Shown: positions 33,181 to 41,887 of the stretch, piece by piece
Numbering within the stretch: position 1 is the first letter of the stretch
Layout of the letters: every line of letters starts with the position of its first letter
DNA from: Rhodospirillales bacterium
Lineage (GTDB): Bacteria > Pseudomonadota > Alphaproteobacteria > Rhodospirillales > Casp-alpha2
Direction of reading: 5' to 3'
Assembly: GCA_017640505.1 (NCBI GenBank)
Contig: JAEPQO010000001.1
Span: 1-64,000, forward strand
Length of the DNA: 64,000 nt
Notes under the pieces: model-generated
The model's database searches: none
Told to the model about the DNA's origin: nothing
Seen by the model: only the letters and a program-made list of their open reading frames with translations
Made by a program: the position numbers and the translations under genes

Positions 33181-33773
33181 GCGGCTTCTTCGGACAGGCG
33201 TCCGTCCTTCATGCGGAAACTGCGCCGCGCCATGCGCTTCGCCTGCCCGGCATCGTGCGTCACCATGATGACGATAATGCCGCCGAGGATTTTTTCGTGC
33301 AGCAGGCTTTCCACCTTGGCCGTCGTCTCGGGATCCAGCGCCGACGTCGGCTCATCCAGCAAAAGGACACGCGGCCCCTGCACCATCGCCCGCAGCAGCG
33401 CGAGGCGCTGACGCTCGCCGGTAGACAGGCGGCTGACGGGCCACGACATCACGTCGCCTTGAAATCCGAGGCGCACGAGATACCCGGCCGCGATATCGGG
33501 AAATTCAAAATGGTCGGCGACCCGATCCGTCCACCACCCGCTGTCCGCCGCAACATAGGTGACGCGGCGGCGCCATTCGTTTGCAGGCATGGAGTCCCTG
33601 TCGACACCGTCCAGCGAAATCCGCCCGGTACACGGATCGAGATCGGCGATGGCGCGCAGCAGCAAGGACTTGCCGGACCCGGATGCGCCCCTGATCGAAA
33701 CGCATTCCCCGTCCTCGACTTCAAGGCTGGTGGGCTGCAGCACCGCCCGCGCAAGCTCGTTGGCAATCAACAT
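33177..33773 (-). CDS. fetA: FetA-like ABC ATP-binding protein
   Basis: 198 residues from the ATG at 33771-33773. Walker A GASGSGKS, the Q-loop replaced region YVAADSGWWTDRV, signature LSTGERQRLALLRAMV, Walker B VLLLDEPTSALDP and the switch His in VTHDAGQAKRMARR are all present. A start at 33836 is also in frame, but the MLIANELARAV start aligns with the first strand of the domain; both lack a strong ribosome site. It energises the FetB-like permease. Confidence 0.87.
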   Translation of the reverse strand: MLIANELARAVLQPTSLEVEDGECVSIRGASGSGKSLLLRAIADLDPCTGRISLDGVDRDSMPANEWRRRVTYVAADSGWWTDRVADHFEFPDIAAGYLVRLGFQGDVMSWPVSRLSTGERQRLALLRAMVQGPRVLLLDEPTSALDPETTAKVESLLHEKILGGIIVIMVTHDAGQAKRMARRSFRMKDGRLSEEAA

Positions 33774-33856
33774 AACCGTATGGTGGCCGACGCCGCCTGC
33801 GTCGACAAGCTGTCTGTGATCGGCTAACAGAGACATGCAGACTTGAAGGAAGCCAG

Positions 33857-34342
33857 ATGACCGACGCCACACCCGCCCGCCTTTGGGAAGAAACCGTGTC
33901 CCCGGACTGGGTCGACTACAACGGCCACATGAACGTCGCCTATTACGTGCTGATTTTCGACCATGCGACGGACGCATTTCTCGAGGAAATCGGCATGAAC
34001 GAAGCGTTGCGCGCGGAGACCGGCAGTTCCGTCTTCGTCGCCGAGGCCCACATTACATACGACAACGAAGTGATGGAGGGCGAGCGCGTGTATGTCACGT
34101 CGCAGGTTCTGGACTGCGACGAGAAACGCCTGCACCTGTTTCACGCCATGTATAACGCCGAGGATGACAGCCTCTGCGCGACCAATGAGCTGATGATCCT
34201 CCAGGTCAATTTGAACACGCGAAAGGTCGGTCCGTTCATTGATCACGTGCAATCGCGTATCCGGGACATATATAAAGCGCACGAGCCGCTCGCGGCGCCG
34301 GACCAAAAGGGCCGCGTGATCGGCATCCGCCGCAAGACATAA
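33857..34342 (+). CDS. Hotdog thioesterase
   Basis: 161 residues of the 4HBT/YbgC-like hotdog fold. The catalytic motif DWVDYNGHMNVAYYVLIFDH has the D-x-x-x-H-M-N-x-x-x-Y pattern of acyl-CoA thioesterases, and AHITYDNEVMEGERVYVTSQ gives the second strand pair. Similar proteins act in carnitine/betaine metabolism as betainyl-CoA thioesterases, but I see no such neighbours. It is divergent from fetA, and 26 bases precede phoR. Confidence 0.8.
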   Translation: MTDATPARLWEETVSPDWVDYNGHMNVAYYVLIFDHATDAFLEEIGMNEALRAETGSSVFVAEAHITYDNEVMEGERVYVTSQVLDCDEKRLHLFHAMYNAEDDSLCATNELMILQVNLNTRKVGPFIDHVQSRIRDIYKAHEPLAAPDQKGRVIGIRRKT

Positions 34343-34368
34343 GCGGCGCAAACCGAACGGAAGCAACG

Positions 34369-35448
34369 ATGACGCTGATTTCACAGGAGATCTTCGATCG
34401 CATCCCGACCGCCGTCATCGTCGTCGACGACAAACGCCGCATCCTGCACGCCAACCGCGCCGCGCTCGACCTGGTCGGCATCAACGCGCCGGGCCGCGAC
34501 CTGGCCCTTAATCTCCGGCATCCGGCCGTCCTCGACGGCCTCGACCGGGTTCTGAAGGGCGCGCCCGATGCGGAGGGGGAGTTCACGCTGCCGGTCCCCG
34601 TGTCGCGCAGCATGTCCTACCGGATCGATCGGCTGCCGGGCGCACCGCTCGACGACAGTTCCATCGCCACGGTGGTGCTCAACGACATCACATCGGCCAA
34701 GAAGGCGGAAGAAATGCGCGCCGATTTCGTCGCCAACGTGTCGCACGAGCTACGCTCGCCGCTGACGGCACTGATCGGGTTCATCGAGACCTTGCGCGGC
34801 CCGGCGAGCGACGACATCGACGCGCGCAGCCGTTTTCTCGATATCATGCACCGGGAATCGCAACGCATGGCGCGTCTGATCGACGACCTCCTGTCCCTGA
34901 CGCGGGTCGAAATCAACGAACATGTACCGCCGCGCCATGCCATCGATGTTTCGAGATCCATCAACAACGTCATCGAAGCCCTGGAACCGCATGCGGCGCA
35001 GAACGGCGTTACCTTCGAGATCGACTGCCCGCCGGACCTGCCCAATGCGGTCGCGGATTCGGACCAGTTGCACCAGGTGTTCCGCAATCTCATCGAAAAC
35101 GCGATTAAATACGGCGGCGAAAACAAGCCCATCAACATCATGTTGCGTGTCGTCGACAGGATTCCGGGGTCTTCGCGCCCGGGAATCGCCATCGCTATTA
35201 CCGATCACGGCCAGGGAATCCCGAAAGAACTGATCCCGCGGCTGACCGAACGCTTCTTCCGCGTCGACGAGGCGCGTTCCAGTTCCGGTGACAACACCAT
35301 TGGCTCGACGGGTCTCGGGCTGGCCATCGTCAAGCACATCATCAGCCGTCACCGGGGTCACCTCTCGGTACAAAGCGCGGTCGGCCAGGGCAGCACTTTC
35401 ACGGTGTTCATTCCAACCGAAATTCAGCCCAGAATTGAACGAAGTTGA
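34369..35448 (+). CDS. phoR: Phosphate-regulon sensor kinase PhoR
   Basis: 359 residues. No membrane span is visible, so it may be cytoplasmic, relying on PstSCAB-PhoU contact. A PAS domain (about 5-110, DRIPTAVIVVDDKRRILHAN) precedes the H-box FVANVSHELRSPLTALIGFI, the N-box NLIENAIKYGGENKPI and G boxes ITDHGQGIPKEL and STGLGLAIVKHIISRH. It phosphorylates PhoB under phosphate limitation. Many alphaproteobacterial PhoR proteins have N-terminal spans; their absence here is notable. The pst operon follows. Confidence 0.93.
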   Translation: MTLISQEIFDRIPTAVIVVDDKRRILHANRAALDLVGINAPGRDLALNLRHPAVLDGLDRVLKGAPDAEGEFTLPVPVSRSMSYRIDRLPGAPLDDSSIATVVLNDITSAKKAEEMRADFVANVSHELRSPLTALIGFIETLRGPASDDIDARSRFLDIMHRESQRMARLIDDLLSLTRVEINEHVPPRHAIDVSRSINNVIEALEPHAAQNGVTFEIDCPPDLPNAVADSDQLHQVFRNLIENAIKYGGENKPINIMLRVVDRIPGSSRPGIAIAITDHGQGIPKELIPRLTERFFRVDEARSSSGDNTIGSTGLGLAIVKHIISRHRGHLSVQSAVGQGSTFTVFIPTEIQPRIERS

Positions 35449-35470
35449 CCGGCTCTGACCGGTTCAACCC
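35446..35470 (+). terminator. Possible hairpin at the phoR stop
   Basis: GTTGACCGG and CCGGTTCAAC (about 35445-35468) pair with one bulged T and a six-base loop. It overlaps the phoR stop. No T tract follows, so it may be a weak terminator or mRNA-stabilising hairpin. Confidence 0.35.
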
Positions 35471-35494
35471 CTTATCCACAGCCATCTCGCGCTG

Positions 35495-35527
35495 TGTCAT
35501 AAAAGCGTAGCATTTCCGTCATATAAT
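35495..35527 (+). promoter_or_regulatory. Pho-box-like promoter of pstS
   Basis: Three consecutive 11-base units: TGTCATAAAAG (35495-35505), CGTAGCATTTC (35506-35516), CGTCATATAAT (35517-35527). The 11-base period and TGTCAT cores match PhoB sites, and the last unit contains a perfect TATAAT -10 hexamer. It lies 120 bases before pstS. Confidence 0.72.
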
Positions 35528-35646
35528 GATAGCCATCGAAGCGTAGGTTCCGCCGCGAATGGTTACCGGGGTGGCATTTGGACGCATCCGGCAACCGCTA
35601 TCCCGGAGAGTTTTTCTCCGAAACGCACCACAGGCAGGAGTCAGCC

Positions 35647-36684
35647 ATGTATCGTAAGTTTCTCGGGGTTGCAGTCGTAGCCGGTATCGCATTTGCCGGT
35701 TCGGCCGCTGAAGCCCGCGACCAGATCCGCATCGTCGGTTCGTCGACCGTTTACCCGTTCGCGACCGTCGTCGCCGAACAGTTCGGTAAAACCACCCAGT
35801 TCAAGACCCCGGTCATTGAAAGCACCGGTTCCGGCGGCGGCCTGAAGCTGTTCTGCGCCGGCGTCGGCGTCGAACACCCGGACATCACCAACGCTTCGCG
35901 CCGGATCAAGAAATCCGAAGTCGAGAAATGCGCCAAGAACGGTGTCACGGACGTCACCGAAATCAAGATCGGTTATGACGGCATCGTCATGGCCAACGCC
36001 AAGTCCGCCCCGCAGATGAAGATCACCAAGCAGCAGATCTTCCTCGCGCTGGCCAAGAACATCCCCGACGGCAAGGGCGGCCTGAAAGAAAATGACAACA
36101 TGAAATGGTCGGACGTCGACCCGTCGCTGCCGAACAAGAAGATCGAAGTGCTCGGCCCGCCGCCGACCTCCGGTACGCGCGACGCCTTCGCCGAACTGGC
36201 GCTTGAAGGCGGCTGCAAGACGTTCGACTTCATCAAGGCCATGAAGAAGTCCGACAAGAAGAAATACAAAGCCGTGTGCCACGGCATCCGTGAAGACGGT
36301 GCCTATGTGGAAGCCGGCGAAAACGACGTTCTGATCATTCGCAAGCTTGAAGCCAACGCCGATGCGTTCGGTGTCTTCGGCTTCTCGTTCCTCGATCAGA
36401 ACGCCGACAAGGTCCAGGGTTCGGTCATCGGCGGCGTCGCCCCCGAGTTCGACTCCATCGCCGACGGCTCCTACCCGGTCTCGCGTCCGCTGTTCTTCTA
36501 CGTGAAGGGCGCGCACGTGGGCAAAGTCCCGGGCATCAAGGAATATGTCGCTGCGTTCACCGCCGAAAAGACCTTCGGTCCGGACGGCACGCTCTCCGAC
36601 AAGGGTCTGATCCCGATGCCGGATGCGGAGCGCAAGAAGTTCCAGAAAGACGGCGAGATGATGGCCAACAACATCTCGATGTAA
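35647..36684 (+). CDS. pstS: Phosphate ABC transporter substrate-binding protein PstS
   Basis: 345 residues. A signal peptide ends near SAAEA, followed by RDQIRIVGSSTVYPFATVVA. Phosphate-contacting segments are IESTGSGGGLKLFCAGVG, ITNASRRIKKSEVEKC and PPTSGTRDAFAELAL. The protein binds periplasmic phosphate for PstCAB. It starts at the ATG after CAGGAG; a longer ORF from 35578 has no signal. A strong hairpin follows the gene. PstS is normally made in excess over PstCAB, in line with this hairpin. Confidence 0.95.
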   Translation: MYRKFLGVAVVAGIAFAGSAAEARDQIRIVGSSTVYPFATVVAEQFGKTTQFKTPVIESTGSGGGLKLFCAGVGVEHPDITNASRRIKKSEVEKCAKNGVTDVTEIKIGYDGIVMANAKSAPQMKITKQQIFLALAKNIPDGKGGLKENDNMKWSDVDPSLPNKKIEVLGPPPTSGTRDAFAELALEGGCKTFDFIKAMKKSDKKKYKAVCHGIREDGAYVEAGENDVLIIRKLEANADAFGVFGFSFLDQNADKVQGSVIGGVAPEFDSIADGSYPVSRPLFFYVKGAHVGKVPGIKEYVAAFTAEKTFGPDGTLSDKGLIPMPDAERKKFQKDGEMMANNISM

Positions 36685-36691
36685 GGACAAA

Positions 36692-36719
36692 GGGTCCCCG
36701 GTTATTTCGCCGGGGACCC
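36692..36719 (+). terminator. Hairpin after pstS (attenuator-like)
   Basis: Perfect 10-bp stem GGGTCCCCGG (36692-36701) / CCGGGGACCC (36710-36719) with an eight-base loop, followed by CCTTCATCGTTTTCG. It lies between pstS and pstC and would lower expression of the membrane genes relative to pstS. Confidence 0.75.
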
Positions 36720-36800
36720 CCTTCATCGTTTTCGTTTATCGATATCCAATTGATCCATTTAAGACCAAGAACACGAAGAAGCGCCGAGGAAATCTAGAGA

Positions 36801-38183
36801 ATGTCATTTACGTTTGTACTCGGCGCGCTGATCATTCTCACGGTTGCCGGATTTTACATGGGACGTTCGCGGTCGCTCGCCGATGCCGGCGGCACGGCGC
36901 AACGTCTGCATTCCCGCCCGCACTATTACGGTTATTTCGTCGCGCTCTGGTGCGGCATTCCGACGCTGCTGATCCTCGGCGTCTGGACGATGTTCCAGAC
37001 CCCGATCATCGAAATGCTGGTCCAGAACAGCCTGCCGGAAACGATGCTGAACGGCGATCCGGCCGAGATGTCGCTGATCATGAACGACATCCGCAACCTG
37101 GCATCCGGCAACATCACGTCCGGCGAAATCACGCCGCAGATCCAGGCCGCGGCGGATCATTATGTCAGCCTGAACACCACCAGCAGCCTCGCCAAGTTCG
37201 TCGTCATCCTGGCCATCGGCATTGCCGCCATTGCGTTTGCCCGCAGCAAGATCAATCCCGCGTTGCGTGCCCGCAACCAGGTCGAGAAAACGATGATGGC
37301 GATCCTCATCGTGTGTTCGGTCATCGCCATCCTGACCACCGTCGGCATCGTCATGTCGCTGGTGTTCGAATCCTGGCGCTTCTTCGAGAAAGTCTCGCCG
37401 GCGGAGTTCCTGTTCGGCCTCGAGTGGAGCCCGCAGACCGCGCTGCGTTCCGACCAGGTCGGCGCCTCCGGGGCGTTCGGCGCCATTCCGCTGTTTGCCG
37501 GCACGATGCTGATTTCGCTGGTCGCCATGTGCGTCGCCGGCCCTGTCGGGCTGCTGTCGGCCATCTACATGGCCGAGTACGCACCGACAAAGGTGCGCGG
37601 CGCCGTCAAACCGGCGCTCGAGGTGCTCGCCGGTATCCCGACCGTTGTCTACGGCTTCTTCGCCGCGCTGACGGTGGCACCGTTCCTGCGCGATCAGGGG
37701 ACGATGTTCGGCCTCGACATCTCATCCGAAAGCGCGCTCGCCGCCGGCCTCGTGATGGGCATCATGATCATCCCGTTCGTCTCGAGCCTGTCCGACGACG
37801 TGATCAACGCGGTGCCGCAGAGCCTCCGTGAAGGGTCCCTCGGCCTCGGCGCGACCAAGTCCGAAACCATCAAGCGCGTGATCCTGCCCGCGGCGCTGCC
37901 CGGCATCGTCGGCTCCTTCATGCTGGCGATCTCGCGGGCCATCGGCGAGACCATGATCGTCGTCATGGCCGCCGGCCTTGGCGCGAACCTGACTGCCAAT
38001 CCGCTGGAAGCGGTCACCACCGTCACCGTGCAGATCGTCACGCTTCTGGTCGGCGACCAGGAATTCGACAGCGCCAAGACGCTGGCCGCGTTCGCGCTCG
38101 GCCTGGTGCTGTTCTGTGTCACGCTTTGCCTGAACATCATCGCCATGGCGGTGGTCAACAAGTACCGAGAGCAGTATGACTGA
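36801..38183 (+). CDS. pstC: Phosphate ABC permease PstC
   Basis: 460 residues, larger than the roughly 320 of E. coli PstC. An extra N-terminal region (about 1-190) holds three spans and a soluble loop. The permease core follows, with FLFGLEWSPQTALRSDQVGA, LLSAIYMAEYAPTKVRGAVK, the EAA-type loop SLREGSLGLGATKSETIKRV and ISRAIGETMIVVMAAGLGA. It forms the phosphate channel with PstA. The ribosome site GAGGAAATCTAGAG precedes the ATG. The stop overlaps pstA by 8 bases. Confidence 0.95.
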   Translation: MSFTFVLGALIILTVAGFYMGRSRSLADAGGTAQRLHSRPHYYGYFVALWCGIPTLLILGVWTMFQTPIIEMLVQNSLPETMLNGDPAEMSLIMNDIRNLASGNITSGEITPQIQAAADHYVSLNTTSSLAKFVVILAIGIAAIAFARSKINPALRARNQVEKTMMAILIVCSVIAILTTVGIVMSLVFESWRFFEKVSPAEFLFGLEWSPQTALRSDQVGASGAFGAIPLFAGTMLISLVAMCVAGPVGLLSAIYMAEYAPTKVRGAVKPALEVLAGIPTVVYGFFAALTVAPFLRDQGTMFGLDISSESALAAGLVMGIMIIPFVSSLSDDVINAVPQSLREGSLGLGATKSETIKRVILPAALPGIVGSFMLAISRAIGETMIVVMAAGLGANLTANPLEAVTTVTVQIVTLLVGDQEFDSAKTLAAFALGLVLFCVTLCLNIIAMAVVNKYREQYD

Positions 38184-39510
38184 TGCCGTCATGACAGAAA
38201 TGCAATCTTCAAACCAGACGCGGCGTGAACGCGCCGCCAATGCGTCCGAAGCCGTGCGCCGCGGCCTCAAGAAACGCTATGCCGCCGAGGCCAGGTTCCG
38301 TGCCTATGGCATCGGTGCCGTCGGCATTGCGCTCGCCTGTATCGTCGTGCTGTTCACGACGATTATCTCGAGCGGCCTGCCCGCGTTCACCGAGACGACG
38401 ATCACCCTCAACGTCGAACTCAAGCAGGAAGATATCGATCCCGAAGGCACGCGCGATGCGTCGACGCTGATCAACGCGAATTACCGCAAGCTCGTCTTCG
38501 ACACCCTGCGTGCCGAGTTCCCCGATGTTACGAAACGCCGCGACAAACGCGCGTTGACGGCGATCCTGAGTTCCGGCGCCGCCTATCAGGTTCAACAGGC
38601 CGTCGTCGAAGACCCGTCCCTGATCGGCCAAACGGTCACGTTCGAACTGCCGGTGTCCGCCGATTTCGACCTCTACGAAAAGGGCGTGATCAACAAGAAA
38701 ACGGCCGAGGCCGACCGCCGTGTGTCCGACCAGCAGATGGCGTGGTTCGACACCCTGGAAGAACGCGGCCTGATCGAGACCGGTTTCAACACCACGTTCT
38801 TTACCCACGCCGACTCCCGCGAGCCGGAACTTGCCGGCATTCTGGGGGCAACGATGGGCTCGCTGTTCACCATGCTGGTGACGCTGGCGCTGTCGTTCCC
38901 GATCGGCGTCTGCGCCGCCGTCTATCTTGAAGAGTTCGCGCCGAAGAACCGGCTGACGCAGATCATCGAGGTCAACATCAACAACCTCGCCGCCGTGCCG
39001 TCGATCGTGTTCGGCCTGCTCGGTCTCGCGGTCTTCATCAACTTCTTCGGCCTGCCGCGCTCGGCACCGCTGGTCGGCGGCATGGTGCTGGCACTGATGA
39101 CACTGCCGACCATCATCATCGCGTCACGTGCCGCCCTGAAGGCGGTGCCGCCGTCGATCCGCGAAGCCGCGCTGGGTCTCGGCGCGTCACGCATGCAGGT
39201 CGTCACGCACCATGTGCTGCCGTTGGCGATGCCCGGCATCCTGACCGGCACCATCATTGGCATGGCGCAGGCGCTCGGTGAGACCGCACCGCTGCTGATG
39301 ATCGGCATGGTCGCGTTCATCGTCGACATCCCGGGCGGCATCACCGATCCGGCGACGGTATTGCCGGTGCAGGTCTATCTTTGGGCGGACAGCCCCGAGC
39401 GCGCGTTCGTCGCGCGCACGTCGGCAGCGATCATGATCCTGCTGACCTTCCTGATCTTCATGAATGCTTTGGCCGTCGTGCTTCGCAAGAAGTTCGAACG
39501 CCGCTGGTAG
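38176..39510 (+). CDS. pstA: Phosphate ABC permease PstA with DUF3333-type N-terminal domain
   Basis: 444 residues. The first span (about 49-72) is followed by a periplasmic DUF3333-like domain of about 150 residues. The permease core starts near 215 (LGATMGSLFTMLVTLALSFP) and has the loop IREAALGLGASRMQVVTHHV and the AQALGETAPLLMIG motif. The extra domain is typical of alphaproteobacterial PstA. Translation is coupled to pstC. Confidence 0.95.
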   Translation: MTDAVMTEMQSSNQTRRERAANASEAVRRGLKKRYAAEARFRAYGIGAVGIALACIVVLFTTIISSGLPAFTETTITLNVELKQEDIDPEGTRDASTLINANYRKLVFDTLRAEFPDVTKRRDKRALTAILSSGAAYQVQQAVVEDPSLIGQTVTFELPVSADFDLYEKGVINKKTAEADRRVSDQQMAWFDTLEERGLIETGFNTTFFTHADSREPELAGILGATMGSLFTMLVTLALSFPIGVCAAVYLEEFAPKNRLTQIIEVNINNLAAVPSIVFGLLGLAVFINFFGLPRSAPLVGGMVLALMTLPTIIIASRAALKAVPPSIREAALGLGASRMQVVTHHVLPLAMPGILTGTIIGMAQALGETAPLLMIGMVAFIVDIPGGITDPATVLPVQVYLWADSPERAFVARTSAAIMILLTFLIFMNALAVVLRKKFERRW

Positions 39511-39522
39511 GAGTAACCCGTC

Positions 39523-40347
39523 ATGGGCGAAGTCAATATGAACAATGCAGTTGAAGTCACGGCGCCGGTGGCGTCCAGCGACGCCGCGCGTGAAACCAAG
39601 TTCCATACCCGCGGCGTGCAGGTCTTCTACGGCGAGAAGCAGGCGCTGTTCGATGTCGACCTCGACATTTACGAGAATGAAGTCACCGCGCTGATCGGCC
39701 CGTCGGGCTGCGGCAAGTCGACGTACCTGCGCACCCTGAACCGGATGAACGACACCATCGACATCTGTCGCGTCAAGGGCGCGATCGAACTCGACGGCAC
39801 GGACATCTATTCGGGCAGCATCGACGTCGTCCACCTGCGCGCCCGCGTCGGCATGGTGTTCCAGAAACCGAACCCGTTTCCGAAGTCGATCTACGAAAAC
39901 ATCGCCTACGGCCCGCGCATTCATGGCATCGCCACGTCCAAGGACGACATCGACCGGATCGTCGAAGAAAGCCTGATCAAGGCGAGCCTGTGGGAAGAGG
40001 TCAAGGACCGCCTCGACGAACCGGGCACCGGCCTTTCCGGCGGCCAGCAGCAGCGGCTCTGCATCGCCCGCGCGATCGCCGTGCAGCCCGAAGTGATCCT
40101 GATGGACGAGCCGTGCTCGGCGCTCGACCCCATTGCCACCGCGCGTATCGAGGAACTGATCGACGAACTGCGCGACAATTTCACGATCGTCATCGTGACC
40201 CACTCCATGCAGCAGGCGGCCCGCGTGTCGCAGCGCACGGCATTCTTTCACCTGGGCGATCTCGTCGAAGTCGGTGAAACCGGTAAAATCTTCACCACGC
40301 CGCAGGACCAACGGACGCAGGACTACATCACAGGCCGGTTCGGCTAA
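39523..40347 (+). CDS. pstB: Phosphate ABC ATPase PstB
   Basis: 274 residues. Walker [10 protein letters not shown], the PstB-specific [20 protein letters not shown], signature [20 protein letters not shown], Walker [14 protein letters not shown] and the switch His in [14 protein letters not shown] are all present. It hydrolyses ATP for phosphate uptake and contacts PhoU. GGAG precedes the ATG used; a second ATG lies 15 bases on. Confidence 0.97.
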   Translation: MGEVNMNNAVEVTAPVASSDAARETKFHTRGVQVFYGEKQALFDVDLDIYENEVTALIGPSGCGKSTYLRTLNRMNDTIDICRVKGAIELDGTDIYSGSIDVVHLRARVGMVFQKPNPFPKSIYENIAYGPRIHGIATSKDDIDRIVEESLIKASLWEEVKDRLDEPGTGLSGGQQQRLCIARAIAVQPEVILMDEPCSALDPIATARIEELIDELRDNFTIVIVTHSMQQAARVSQRTAFFHLGDLVEVGETGKIFTTPQDQRTQDYITGRFG

Positions 40348-40363
40348 TCGGGAGCACTGACTT

Positions 40364-41083
40364 ATGGCAAGCGAACACGACCACATCGTTTCCAAGTTCG
40401 ACGAGGACCTGAACCAGCTCGACAACCTCATCGCCGAGATGGGCGGTCTGGCGGAGCATCAGTTCGCGGACGCGATCAAGGCGCTCGTCAAACGCGACGG
40501 CGAACTGGCCGAGCAGGTGATCGTCAGCGACAAGCGCATCGACGCCATCGAGGAAGACGTCGACCAGCACACCATCTCGATGCTGGCGTTACGTCAGCCG
40601 ATGGCCGACGACCTGCGCGTCGTCATCACGGCGCTCCGCATCGCAAGCGTGATCGAGCGCATCGGCGACTATTCGAAGAACATCGCCAAGCGCACCGTCG
40701 CCATCACCCAGACCCCGCCGGTCGGCCCGAGCCGCACCATCGCGCGCATGGGCAACGTGGTACAGGGCATGATCAACACCGTGCTCGACGCGTACTTGCA
40801 GCGCAACGCGGACATCGCCGAGGACGTGCGGCTGCGCGACGAGGAAGTCGACGCATTGCACACCAGCCTGTTCCGCGAGTTGCTGACGTATATGATGGAG
40901 GATCCGCGGAGCATATCCGCCTGTGCGCACCTGCTGTTCGTTGCCAAGAACATCGAGCGCATCGGCGATCACGCGACGAATATTGCCGAGCATGTTTATT
41001 TTCTCGTCCATGGTACAATGCCGGAGGACACCCGGCCCAAGGGCGATCAATCTAGTTACACCGTCGTCGGCGGTGAGGACTGA
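40364..41083 (+). CDS. phoU: Phosphate signalling protein PhoU
   Basis: 239 residues, two three-helix repeats. Each carries the metal-binding E/D pattern: LRVVITALRIASVIERIGDY with SKNIAKR, and ACAHLLFVAKNIERIGDHAT with NIAEHV. PhoU mediates the contact between PstSCAB and PhoR that keeps the regulon off when phosphate is high. It starts 16 bases after pstB and ends two bases before phoB. Confidence 0.96.
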   Translation: MASEHDHIVSKFDEDLNQLDNLIAEMGGLAEHQFADAIKALVKRDGELAEQVIVSDKRIDAIEEDVDQHTISMLALRQPMADDLRVVITALRIASVIERIGDYSKNIAKRTVAITQTPPVGPSRTIARMGNVVQGMINTVLDAYLQRNADIAEDVRLRDEEVDALHTSLFRELLTYMMEDPRSISACAHLLFVAKNIERIGDHATNIAEHVYFLVHGTMPEDTRPKGDQSSYTVVGGED

Positions 41084-41085
41084 AG

Positions 41086-41796
41086 ATGGATACTGCCATG
41101 ACCGATACGTCACGTATTCTGATTGTCGAAGACGACCCGTCTCTCGTCGAACTGCTGCGTTACAACCTCGAGAACGAAGGCTTCCATGTCGCGATTGCCC
41201 GTGACGGCGAATCCGGCCTTGAAGCGGTCGACGCCGACACGCCGGACCTGGTGGTCCTGGACTGGATGCTGCCCAACGTATCGGGCATCGAAATCTGCCG
41301 CCAGCTACGGCAGAAATCGGAAACCCGCGGCATGCCCGTCATCATGCTGACGGCAAAAGGCGAAGAGAGCGACCGTATCCGCGGCCTGGAAACCGGCGCC
41401 GACGATTATATCGTGAAACCGTTTTCGCCTGCGGAACTGACCGCGCGCATCAAGGCCGTGCTGCGCCGGGCGCACCCGGAACAGTCGGGTGAACTTCTGT
41501 CATATGCCGATATCGAAATGGACCTCACGTCGCATCGCGTGACCCGCGGCGGCAAGGCAATCAAACTGGGGCCAACCGAATTCCGTCTGCTCAAGTCGTT
41601 CCTCGAAAAGCCGGGCCGCGTCTTCTCGCGCGAACAGCTCCTGGACAAGGTCTGGGGCCGTGACATCTTCGTCGAACTGCGCACGGTGGACGTGCACATC
41701 CGCCGGCTTAGAAAAGCACTGAACCAGGATTCGGAAGCGGATCTGATTCGCACCGTGCGTTCCGCCGGCTACTCCCTCGACGCGGCCAAGTATTAA
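41086..41796 (+). CDS. phoB: Phosphate-regulon response regulator PhoB
   Basis: 236 residues. Receiver motifs: ILIVEDDPSLVELLRYNLEN, phospho-Asp in LVVLDWMLPNVSGIEICRQL, VIMLTAKGEESDRIRGLETG, DDYIVKPFSPAELTARIKAV. The PhoB winged helix is ENVRLG-like: KLGPTEFRLLKSFLEKPGRV, FSREQLLDKVWGRDIFVELR, TVDVHIRRLRKALN. It should bind the Pho box before pstS. Two ATGs (41086 and 41098) are possible; GAGG is best placed for the first. Confidence 0.96.
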   Translation: MDTAMTDTSRILIVEDDPSLVELLRYNLENEGFHVAIARDGESGLEAVDADTPDLVVLDWMLPNVSGIEICRQLRQKSETRGMPVIMLTAKGEESDRIRGLETGADDYIVKPFSPAELTARIKAVLRRAHPEQSGELLSYADIEMDLTSHRVTRGGKAIKLGPTEFRLLKSFLEKPGRVFSREQLLDKVWGRDIFVELRTVDVHIRRLRKALNQDSEADLIRTVRSAGYSLDAAKY

Positions 41797-41887
41797 GCGC
41801 GCGGCACAGTCACCGAAAAGTTATCGGCGTTATCCTTTTCTTTAAGGAATTCAGCCCTATGCTTCTGTTCTGAAGCCGGGGACCAGA

